Of a stretch of DNA of 13,104 nt, positions 5,982-10,913 are shown piece after piece. Below the pieces are notes generated by a model. The model made no database searches and had not been told where the DNA came from. It worked only from the letters and a program-made list of their open reading frames with translations. Position 1 is the first letter of the stretch; each line of letters begins with the position of its first letter. Source of the stretch: Thaumarchaeota archaeon UBA183 (GTDB lineage: Archaea; Thermoproteota; Nitrososphaeria; Nitrososphaerales; UBA183); contig DAEE01000064.1 of NCBI GenBank assembly GCA_002495205.1, positions 5,719 to 18,822 on the forward strand. The letters run 5' to 3'. The translations under genes were made by a program, and so were the position numbers.

Positions 5982-6416
5982 TTGTCCGAAGCTTCGAGGG
6001 ACCAGGTCGAGTACGCGCTCCGAGGAAAGACCCTCACGGTCTATCTCTACCTTCTGAGGCACGGCAAGGCCATAGGGGTCAGGGAGATCCAGAAGGCCCT
6101 GGGCTTCTCCAGCCCCTCGGTGGCGTTTCATCACTTGGACAAGCTCGTGGAGCTGGGGGTCGTTGAGAAGGACCAGTATGAGCGGTACGTCCTGGCCAAG
6201 AAGGTCGACACAGGTATACTTCACTCCTTCGTGAGCATCGGCGGGCTCACCCTCCCGAGGCTCGGCTTCTACGCCGCATTCTTCACGACCATCGCGGCGG
6301 CTTACATGTCGGCGAACAGGGGCTCCCTCGACCTCTACGCCCTCATCGGGACCGTCGGAGGAGCGATGATTTTCTGGTACGAGGCGTGGCGCGTCTGGAG
6401 GCGCAAGCCGTTCTGA
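5982..6416 (+). CDS. Membrane-anchored winged-helix regulator (wHTH + 2 TM)
   Basis: The 144-residue protein joins an N-terminal winged HTH (about 12-73, with VREIQKALGFSSPSVAFHHL as helix-turn-helix and EKDQYERYVL as the wing) to two membrane helices (about 89-110 and 118-137) linked by a loop of only about 7 residues, then a basic end (RRKPF). The HTH resembles the ArsR/MarR-like archaeal type. This topology puts the DNA-binding domain in the cytoplasm, tethered to the membrane, as in one-component membrane regulators. The start is TTG 5982; there is no in-frame ATG or GTG nearby and a TATA-like box lies 29 bases upstream. The Ser/Thr-rich double-TM gene follows after 40 bases on the same strand, and the DUF4349-PKD gene is divergent. 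It probably controls one or both of these; the signal would have to come through the membrane or a partner, since no extracytoplasmic sensor domain is present. Confidence 0.82.
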   Translation: MSEASRDQVEYALRGKTLTVYLYLLRHGKAIGVREIQKALGFSSPSVAFHHLDKLVELGVVEKDQYERYVLAKKVDTGILHSFVSIGGLTLPRLGFYAAFFTTIAAAYMSANRGSLDLYALIGTVGGAMIFWYEAWRVWRRKPF

Positions 6417-6456
6417 GAACTAGAACTATCTACCCACCTCAAGGGGATGAGTGAAC

Positions 6457-7023
6457 ATGGAAGGGAAGCGATTCGTGGCTGGCCTGGTCGGGGGTCTGCT
6501 CGTGGCCCTTGCGCTGATCACAGCGTCAGGCGGCCTCGGATTCACCTCCTTTACAACCTTCAACGCGGCTGTAGGTACGGCTACCGTCTCCAGCAGCACG
6601 GCCGGCACCTCGACCACGCTGGCCCAGACCGAGACTTCAACCATGACGACGACGGTATCCAGCACGACCACCTACGGCGGAACCCCCTTGGGATCACTCA
6701 TCACGAACGTCACGAGCCCGCAATCCACTCCTACTACTTCGGGGACCGAGACGAGGTCCATCTCAGCAACCGTCACTGGCTGGAACCCTGCTAACCAGTC
6801 TGCGGCCACCGCAGGAAACAGTGCTAACAGCGTGGTGACATTCGGCTCGGCTGCCTCTGGCGCGCCCAAGACCCCAACGAGGCTCGCCAGCATAGTTCAG
6901 CAGCCCATCATCTCCGACGCTGAGATACTCGCTCCTGTGCTGGTCGCCTTCCTTCTGGGTGCGTTCCTCTACAGGGTAGCCATCCAGGAGAGACAGAGGT
7001 CCGAAGGAGAAAGCCCAGAGTAG
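6457..7023 (+). CDS. Ser/Thr-rich membrane protein with N- and C-terminal TM helices
   Basis: The 188-residue product has an N-terminal anchor (about 7-27, GLVGGLLVALALITASGG), a middle part (31-150) that is extremely rich in Ser, Thr, Ala and Gly, including runs such as STAGTSTTL and STMTTTVSSTTT, and a C-terminal TM (about 156-176) followed by a charged tail (ERQRSEGESPE). Two N-glycosylation sequons (N84, N113) lie in the stalk. I do not recognise a domain. The layout (both termini inside, low-complexity stalk outside) copies the outer frame of the divergent DUF4349-PKD protein and suggests a glycosylated surface stalk or an S-layer/pseudoperiplasm partner. AGGGG at 6442-6446 is ten bases from ATG 6457, which is preferred to GTG 6451. 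It follows the membrane-bound wHTH gene by 40 bases and is likely in its operon. Confidence 0.75.
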   Translation: MEGKRFVAGLVGGLLVALALITASGGLGFTSFTTFNAAVGTATVSSSTAGTSTTLAQTETSTMTTTVSSTTTYGGTPLGSLITNVTSPQSTPTTSGTETRSISATVTGWNPANQSAATAGNSANSVVTFGSAASGAPKTPTRLASIVQQPIISDAEILAPVLVAFLLGAFLYRVAIQERQRSEGESPE

Positions 7024-7039
7024 CCGTTCGTCTCAGATT

Positions 7040-7423
7040 CTACTTCGGAACCAGGAATTCCCTGCTGTTCGGCTCCTTTCCTTCCCACCGCTTCGACCAG
7101 CTTGCGAGGTCACAGAGGATCTTGTACACCTCATGTCCCTTCACAGTCAGGGAGTACTCTATCCTCGGCTTCTCCTCGGCATAGACCTTCCTCTGGACGA
7201 CGCCGAACTTCTCGAGCTGCGAGAGCCTCTCGGCAAGGGAAGTCGCGCTTATGCCCTTGATATGCTTCTTCAGCTGGTTGAACCTGGCCGGCTCCATCTG
7301 CCCGAGCATGTGGATGGTCGGCAGCGTCCACGTCCTGGTTATCTGGTTCCAGGTCTGGTGTACGACCGCGCACGAGTCGAGGGTCTTCTGGTCAAGTTGC
7401 TCTGACTTGGTAACGTTAGCCAT
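7040..7423 (-). CDS. HxlR-family winged-helix transcriptional regulator
   Basis: The 127-residue protein is a full-length HxlR regulator. It shows the conserved N-terminal Cys18 (SCAVVHQTW), WTLPTIHML (32-40) in place of the usual WTLLIL, RFNQLKKHIKGISATSLAERL (47-67) as the DNA-binding helices, LEKFGVVQR (70-78), the wing KPRIEYSLT (85-93) and the dimer helix KILCDLASWSKRW (101-113). In characterised relatives (YodB, HypR, QorR) the N-terminal Cys senses quinones, aldehydes or oxidants; Cys18 and Cys104 here are candidates for that. The gene is divergent from a PPOX flavoprotein gene, with a shared palindromic TATA box and a possible operator overlapping its own start site, so autoregulation and control of the divergent operon are likely. 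Its 3' end converges on the Ser/Thr-rich gene with 16 bases between stops. Confidence 0.93.
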   Translation of the reverse strand: MANVTKSEQLDQKTLDSCAVVHQTWNQITRTWTLPTIHMLGQMEPARFNQLKKHIKGISATSLAERLSQLEKFGVVQRKVYAEEKPRIEYSLTVKGHEVYKILCDLASWSKRWEGKEPNSREFLVPK

Positions 7424-7424
7424 T

Positions 7425-7435
7425 ACTAAGTTAGT
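7425..7435. promoter_or_regulatory. Candidate HxlR operator (ACTAAGTTAGT inverted repeat)
   Basis: ACTAAGTTAGT is a perfect inverted repeat, ACTAA-G-TTAGT, starting two bases upstream of the hxlR ATG. It would cover the start site expected from the TATA box centred near 7456. Operators of HxlR-type regulators such as YodB are short AT-rich repeats of ACT/AGT half-sites, so this is a good autoregulatory candidate; binding is not shown. Confidence 0.5.
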
Positions 7436-7449
7436 CAGGAAAAACTACC

Positions 7450-7462
7450 GGTTTTAAAAACC
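7450..7462. promoter_or_regulatory. Palindromic bidirectional TATA box (GGTTTTAAAAACC)
   Basis: GGTTTTAAAAACC is a perfect inverted repeat around one central A, so it reads almost the same on both strands. It is centred 33 bases from the hxlR start (7423) and 30 bases from the first ATG of the PPOX frame (7486), the right place for one TBP site to drive both genes. Confidence 0.6.
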
Positions 7463-7506
7463 TGTCCCGGCACGGACGTCCAGAAATGATGGAAAAGGAG
7501 AGAACC

Positions 7507-7863
7507 ATGAAGCGTGCCCCAGGCTTCAGCGACGCCGAAGCCGAGTACCTCGCTGAGAACTTCATCGGCCGGGTTGCGACCGCGTCCACCTCCGGTCAGC
7601 CGCACGTCGTCCCCGTGGGCTACCGCTTCGACGGGAGCACGATCACCTTCGGCGGGTGGAACCTGTCGAAGAGCCTCAAGTACAGGCACCTGATGTCGAA
7701 CGACAGGGTGGCGTTCGTCGTGGACGACATAGTGTCCACGAAACCGTGGAGGGTCCGAGGCATCGAGATCAGGGGGAAGGCCGAGCCGATCAAGTCGAAG
7801 GACGGCGTGAGCATGATTAGGATAATCCCACTCAATATTAGGAGTTGGGGGCTGGAGGCCTGA
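7507..7863 (+). CDS. PPOX-class F420-type flavin/deazaflavin protein
   Basis: The 118-residue protein is a split-barrel flavoprotein-like fold of the pyridoxamine 5'-phosphate oxidase superfamily. It starts GFSDAEAEYLAENFIGRVATAS, continues with GQPHVVPVGYRFDGSTI (30-46), KYRHLMSNDRVAFVVDD (58-74), WRVRGIEIRGKAE (81-93) and ends IRIIPLNIRSWGLEA. This order and the SWGLE end match the PPOX class F420-dependent subgroup known from actinobacteria and archaea. It probably binds F420 (or FMN) and reduces a small substrate; the substrate is unknown. ATG 7507 is chosen because GGAG (7497-7500) is six bases upstream and the family N-terminus begins there. Upstream in-frame ATGs at 7486 and 7489 would give 125 or 124 residues and a nearly leaderless message. 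The HtrA-like gene begins two bases after the stop. Control by the divergent HxlR regulator is likely. Confidence 0.85.
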   Translation: MKRAPGFSDAEAEYLAENFIGRVATASTSGQPHVVPVGYRFDGSTITFGGWNLSKSLKYRHLMSNDRVAFVVDDIVSTKPWRVRGIEIRGKAEPIKSKDGVSMIRIIPLNIRSWGLEA

Positions 7864-7865
7864 GC

Positions 7866-8825
7866 ATGGCCCTTTCTGGTTTCGAGAACCAGGTCACCCA
7901 GGCGGTTGAGAGGCTGGGCGAGAGCATAGTCAGCGTCAGCAGCATGCGCCTGGAGCGGCGCTTCTTCGGCATCGTCCCGAGCGAAGGGCAGGGCTCGGGG
8001 ATAATTCTGGAGAGGAAAGGGCTGATTGTCACAAACAATCACGTCATAGACGGGGCCAACCAGGTCCACGTCAGCCTCAAGGATGGCCGCACTTTCACTG
8101 GGGAAGTGGTCGGGTCGGACGAGGCAACAGACGTCGCCGTCATCAGGGTGGACGCCTCTGACTTGCCCGCAGCGGAGCTGGGGGATTCCGAAGCGCTCAG
8201 GGTGGGCCAGATAGTGCTAGCAATAGGCAACGCGCTTGCCCTCCCCGGCGGACCCACAGTCTCCATGGGGGTGCTCAGCGCCAAGGGGAGGCCCCTGCCG
8301 GGGTCCGACTTCATCTTCGAAGGACTGCTCCAGACCGACGCGGCTGTCAACCCTGGCAACAGTGGGGGGCCCCTCGCGGACCTCGACGGAAGGATCATCG
8401 GCATCACGACTCTCATGATACCATTCGCTCAGGGGATGGGATTCGCGATCCCCATCAACACAGTCAAGAAAATCGCGCACGAGATTCTCGAAAACGGTAG
8501 GGTGACAAGAAGGTGGATCGGAATCTCGGGCATAGACGTCACCCCGCAGCTCGCCAGGAGGTACAACCTGCAGTCCGAGTCAGGGTTCCTTGTGGCTGAG
8601 GTGGTCCCCCGGAGCCCTGCCGACTACGCCGGGGTGCGCAACGGGGACGTCGTCGTCGGAGCGGCGGGGGGCGAGGTCAAGCAAACCAAGGACCTTCTCC
8701 TGGCGATCTCGAAGGTGCAGCCCGGCGGGAGCATCAGGCTCAACGTGAACAGGCTGGGGCGCAGGGGGGACCTTGACGTGAGGCCCTCGGAGGCTCCTCC
8801 CGTTCAGGGCGACGACGGCAGGTAG
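7866..8825 (+). CDS. HtrA/DegP-like serine protease (S1C) with PDZ domain, no membrane anchor
   Basis: The 319-residue protein has a trypsin-like S1C protease domain (about 8-212) with a complete triad: His59 (TNNHVI), Asp89 (TDVAVIRV) and Ser166 (GNSGGPL). A single PDZ domain follows (about 218-305; ESGFLVAEVVPRSPADYAGV, NGDVVVGAAGG). QTDAAVNPGNSGGP and GFAIPINTV are family hallmarks. HtrA enzymes degrade or refold damaged proteins and are normally exported or membrane-tied. Here the N-terminus (MALSGFENQVTQAVERLG) is hydrophilic with no signal peptide or TM helix, so it is likely cytoplasmic. ATG 7866 has GGAGG seven bases upstream (7854-7858), inside the end of the PPOX gene; a TTG at 7845 would add seven residues. 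Two bases separate it from the PPOX stop, so the pair is translationally coupled and probably shares the HxlR-controlled promoter. Confidence 0.95.
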   Translation: MALSGFENQVTQAVERLGESIVSVSSMRLERRFFGIVPSEGQGSGIILERKGLIVTNNHVIDGANQVHVSLKDGRTFTGEVVGSDEATDVAVIRVDASDLPAAELGDSEALRVGQIVLAIGNALALPGGPTVSMGVLSAKGRPLPGSDFIFEGLLQTDAAVNPGNSGGPLADLDGRIIGITTLMIPFAQGMGFAIPINTVKKIAHEILENGRVTRRWIGISGIDVTPQLARRYNLQSESGFLVAEVVPRSPADYAGVRNGDVVVGAAGGEVKQTKDLLLAISKVQPGGSIRLNVNRLGRRGDLDVRPSEAPPVQGDDGR

Positions 8826-8857
8826 CGACGGCAGAAAAGAAATAATATATCAATAGC

Positions 8858-8867
8858 GTTATATAAC
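8858..8867 (+). promoter_or_regulatory. TATA box (GTTATATAAC) for the VOC-ArsR-SRPBCC operon
   Basis: GTTATATAAC is a perfect 10-base palindrome centred about 26-27 bases upstream of the ATG at 8889, the standard archaeal distance for a leaderless message. It lies in a 63-base AT-rich gap (8826-8888) that also holds AATAATATAT at 8841-8850. Confidence 0.7.
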
Positions 8868-8888
8868 CCAAATGTTATCCTCATCCGC

Positions 8889-9293
8889 ATGGATGCCAAG
8901 ATAACCCAGTTCACCCTCGTCGTGAAGAACCAGGCGGAAGCTTTAGACTTCTACACTAGGAAAGTAGGATTCGACAAGAAGATGGACTTCGTTCCCCCCG
9001 GCGCAGGATACAGGTGGGTCACCGTTGGGCCAAAGGGCCAGGACCTGGAGCTCGCGCTCTTCCAGGCAGGCACCGAGGACCCGAACCACTGGTCGAGCAA
9101 CTGGAAGCCAGGTGGGGGCCCGCCCGTAGTGATGCGAGTCGAAGATTGCCGAAGGGCTGCAGCCGAGCTGAAAGGAAATGGGGTCAGATTCGTGCAAGAG
9201 CCCAGGGAGTACCCGTGGGGGGTCTCCGCGACCTTCTCCGACCCTGACGGGAACCTCTTCTCAATCAACCAGCTCCCCAAGGGGTCGTGGTAG
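8889..9293 (+). CDS. VOC superfamily (glyoxalase/bleomycin-resistance-like) protein
   Basis: The 134-residue protein is a two-repeat VOC fold of usual length. The first half has KITQFTLVVKNQAEALDFYTR (4-24) and VGFDKKMDF; the second has VMRVEDCRRAAAELKGNGVRF (81-101), EPREYPWGVSATFSDPDGN (104-122) and FSINQ (124-128). This subgroup (PF00903-like, 'extradiol dioxygenase-like') covers glyoxalases, dioxygenases, and antibiotic-binding proteins. The classic glyoxalase I metal ligands are not evident, so a binding or uncharacterised lyase role is equally possible. It begins an operon with ArsR and SRPBCC genes, a combination often seen in bacteria and archaea, where VOC and SRPBCC proteins are co-regulated small-molecule binders. 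The start is set by a palindromic TATA box 26-27 bases upstream; no Shine-Dalgarno is needed. Confidence 0.9.
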   Translation: MDAKITQFTLVVKNQAEALDFYTRKVGFDKKMDFVPPGAGYRWVTVGPKGQDLELALFQAGTEDPNHWSSNWKPGGGPPVVMRVEDCRRAAAELKGNGVRFVQEPREYPWGVSATFSDPDGNLFSINQLPKGSW

Positions 9294-9298
9294 GGGGC

Positions 9299-9658
9299 AT
9301 GCCCCGGCCAAGACAGGGCGCCGACTTGATCTTCGCCGCTGTGTCCAACCCTGAAAGGAGAAAGATCCTGGACGCTCTAAAGGCAGGGAAGCGGCCGGCC
9401 GGAGACCTGGTGGCGCTGTTCCCGGGCCTCCCTCAACCCGCGGTTTCAAGGCATCTCAGAGTGCTACGTCAGGCCGGCTTGGTCGAGGTCTATCCGAATG
9501 CGCAGCAACGGGTCTACTCCCTTAGGCCGCAGAGGCTCCGGGAGGTAGACCGGTGGGTGTCGCTCTACCGGGGGTTCTGGGCGGGCAGGCTGGAGTCGCT
9601 GGCTGCGCACCTTGTCGAAACAGGTGGCGACAGCTCCCGCAAAGGCGTGAAGCGCTAA
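9299..9658 (+). CDS. ArsR-family winged-helix transcriptional regulator
   Basis: The 119-residue protein has the ArsR HTH_5 pattern: DLIFAAVSNPERRKILDALKAG (9-30), AGDLVALFPGLPQPAVSRHLRVLRQAGLV (34-62) as helix-turn-helix, and the wing VYPNAQQRVYSLRP (64-77). A Trp-rich C-terminal helix (VDRWVSLYRGFWAGRLESL, 83-101) follows. It has no Cys at all, so it lacks the metal site of true arsenic sensors and belongs to the group that is usually paired with SRPBCC/AHSA1 proteins. It ends in TAATG, sharing a base with the next start. The ATG at 9299 is preferred; a GTG at 9287, overlapping the VOC stop, would add four residues. It probably autoregulates the VOC-ArsR-SRPBCC operon; the ligand is unknown. 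Confidence 0.92.
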   Translation: MPRPRQGADLIFAAVSNPERRKILDALKAGKRPAGDLVALFPGLPQPAVSRHLRVLRQAGLVEVYPNAQQRVYSLRPQRLREVDRWVSLYRGFWAGRLESLAAHLVETGGDSSRKGVKR

Positions 9659-10191
9659 TGCCTCGGGACGAACACGGCCCAACTGGCGCAGTGGTCACCG
9701 AAGGGGACCGTGCGACACTGGTGTTCAGGAGAATCCTCCCCGGAGCTCCGGAGGCCGTCTGGAAGGCTCTGACAGATCCCTCCGAGCTCTCCCTCTGGTA
9801 CATGACGAAGGCGACCATAGACGGCAGACAGAACGGGTCCATAGACTTCATCTCCGGCCCGTCGCGCCTCCACGTGACCGGGCGGATACTCACCTGGGAC
9901 CCCCCAAAGGTCCTCGAGCACGAGTGGAGGGTCGCCCCACGGCCCGAGCTACCTGCAGGCGAGGACGCAGTGATACGGTGGGAGCTCCGCCCCGAAGGGG
10001 AAGGCACTCTGCTCCACCTCGAGCACAGGCGGCTCAATCGCCAGACAGCGCTTGGGTTCGCCCCAGGAACACACGCCTTCATGGACCGGCTGGAGGCGCA
10101 CCTGGGGCATTCGCCTCTTCCGAACTGGCAGGAGAGATACCAACAGGTCGCATCCAAGTATCCTCCATCCTGGGTTCCCCGGCAGTCATGA
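9658..10191 (+). CDS. SRPBCC / AHSA1-like domain protein
   Basis: This 177-residue protein matches the AHSA1-like (activator of Hsp90 ATPase homologue) branch of the START/SRPBCC ligand-binding fold. Visible features are LVFRRILPGAPEAVWKALTDPSELSLWYM (21-49), DFISGPSRLHVTGRILTWDPPKVLEHEWR (63-91), the strand GTLLHLEHRRL (116-126) and the closing amphipathic helix AFMDRLEAHLGHSPLPNW (140-157). The fold binds a hydrophobic molecule in a helix-grip cavity; the ligand cannot be named. The ATG overlaps the ArsR stop by one base (TAATG), proving tight coupling. A longer frame opening at 9553 runs through the ArsR gene in another phase and is not used. Its partner gene order (VOC, ArsR, SRPBCC) argues for a ligand-responsive detoxification or carrier operon. 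Confidence 0.9.
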   Translation: MPRDEHGPTGAVVTEGDRATLVFRRILPGAPEAVWKALTDPSELSLWYMTKATIDGRQNGSIDFISGPSRLHVTGRILTWDPPKVLEHEWRVAPRPELPAGEDAVIRWELRPEGEGTLLHLEHRRLNRQTALGFAPGTHAFMDRLEAHLGHSPLPNWQERYQQVASKYPPSWVPRQS

Positions 10192-10207
10192 GCGCCGCCC
10201 GAGCGGC

Positions 10208-10564
10208 CTACTGGGATAACCTGTCCTGGATTTGCCTCTCTCTCGCCCGCGCGGCCCCTATCTCGGCGGTCATCCTCCGGGTGAACCTCAGGTCGCTCAC
10301 CCCGACGTAGAGCCACAGGAGCGCCAGGGCGAGGACCGCCACCTCTGTGACTATGAGGGCAGGGTCTGTGAGGTTGACTGTCTGCGTCGTCGTCCCCGTG
10401 AGAGGAAGGGCGAGTTGGAGGACGTAGGAGAAGGATAGAAGCGCTGCGACCACCACGGTAAGAATCGCCAGGGCCCTCATCCTTCCGGCGCTCTGCTCTA
10501 TGCGGGAGACGAGTTCCTGATGGGCGTCAAGGATGCCCGGCCCCCTCTCCGCATCGTCAGACAT
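10208..10564 (-). CDS. Conserved-looking two-TM membrane protein
   Basis: The 118-residue protein has a hydrophilic N-terminal helix (ILDAHQELVSRIEQSAGRMR, 11-30), TM1 (about 31-52), a short outer loop with a TTTQTVNLTDP stretch (58-68), TM2 (about 69-89) and a charged C-terminal coiled tail (RFTRRMTAEIGAARARERQIQDRL). Both termini would be in the cytoplasm. I do not recognise a named family; small archaeal proteins of this layout occur beside winged-helix genes. It lies 47 bases downstream of an HTH_45-like gene and has its own TATA box (TTTTATTCG, minus strand) about 27 bases upstream of ATG 10564, so it can be expressed separately from the exporter operon. Role unknown. Confidence 0.75.
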   Translation of the reverse strand: MSDDAERGPGILDAHQELVSRIEQSAGRMRALAILTVVVAALLSFSYVLQLALPLTGTTTQTVNLTDPALIVTEVAVLALALLWLYVGVSDLRFTRRMTAEIGAARARERQIQDRLSQ

Positions 10565-10585
10565 GGTGGTTTCGCACCTCTCCTG

Positions 10586-10596
10586 CGAATAAAAGG
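10586..10596 (-). promoter_or_regulatory. TATA box for the two-TM protein gene (leaderless)
   Basis: The minus strand reads CCTTTTATTCG, its AT core centred about 27-28 bases upstream of the ATG at 10564. Confidence 0.6.
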
Positions 10597-10611
10597 GATG
10601 CTGACCTCAGG

Positions 10612-10869
10612 TCACTCAAGGGGGAGCCTCCTCCAGATCTCGAGCCAGTCCTTGTATAGCCTGTACCCTTCGTCGCTGATGGAGAACACTTCCAGGCCGC
10701 CCACAATCTGCGACCTTATGAGCCCCTTGGCAACCAACGGCCTGGTGAAGTTCTCGACCCTCCCGGCGTTGATGTTGCAAGACTGGCACAGCCTTGTGAT
10801 TACCTTGGGAGAAGCGAAAAGGGAGGCTAGTATCTCCATCTGGATGAGGATCGGCTCGCGTTTCCTCAA
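10612..10869 (-). CDS. Short winged-helix protein (HTH_45-like)
   Basis: The 85-residue product is one winged helix. It begins RKREPILIQMEILASLF, then SPKVITRLCQSCNINAGRVENF as helix-turn-helix (20-41), LVAKGLI (45-51), a short wing (VGGLEVFSISDEG, 56-68) and a terminal helix. This matches the archaeal HTH_45-type pattern, where small proteins of 80-100 residues act as stand-alone DNA-binding regulators. Cys28 and Cys31 form a C-x2-C in the helix region. The start is TTG 10869, preferred because the family helix begins there and a TATA-like box lies about 33 bases upstream; ATG 10839 would remove 10 residues of helix 1. The same frame stays open far upstream through the permease gene, but that part is only a GC-driven shadow. 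Likely controls the exporter or the two-TM gene. Confidence 0.75.
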   Translation of the reverse strand: MRKREPILIQMEILASLFASPKVITRLCQSCNINAGRVENFTRPLVAKGLIRSQIVGGLEVFSISDEGYRLYKDWLEIWRRLPLE

Positions 10870-10896
10870 TCTCTGGCCTTGGAGATGCTCGCCTGA

Positions 10897-10907
10897 CCTT
10901 AGATAAG
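10897..10907 (-). promoter_or_regulatory. TATA-like box for the HTH_45-like gene
   Basis: The minus strand reads CTTATCTAAGG, centred about 33 bases upstream of TTG 10869, in the short gap after the permease stop. A start site about 26 bases on leaves a leader of about 7 bases. Confidence 0.4.
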
Positions 10908-10913
10908 TGACAC

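Noticed and set aside
2350..7452. Repeated ACCGGT hexamers (for example near 1302, 1392, 2350, 7447) as a shared operator
   Set aside because: A few copies of one hexamer are expected by chance in 13 kb of GC-rich DNA, and other copies fall inside genes (near 9550 and 11758).
9553..9657. N-terminal extension of the SRPBCC protein
   Set aside because: The added 35 residues overlap the ArsR gene in another phase and do not resemble the fold; the ATG at 9658 shares a base with the ArsR stop and begins right before the domain.
9522..10316. 264-residue minus-strand open frame opposite ArsR and SRPBCC
   Set aside because: Low-complexity Arg/Ser/Pro composition with no motif; the opposite strand carries two well-recognised domain proteins with TAATG coupling.
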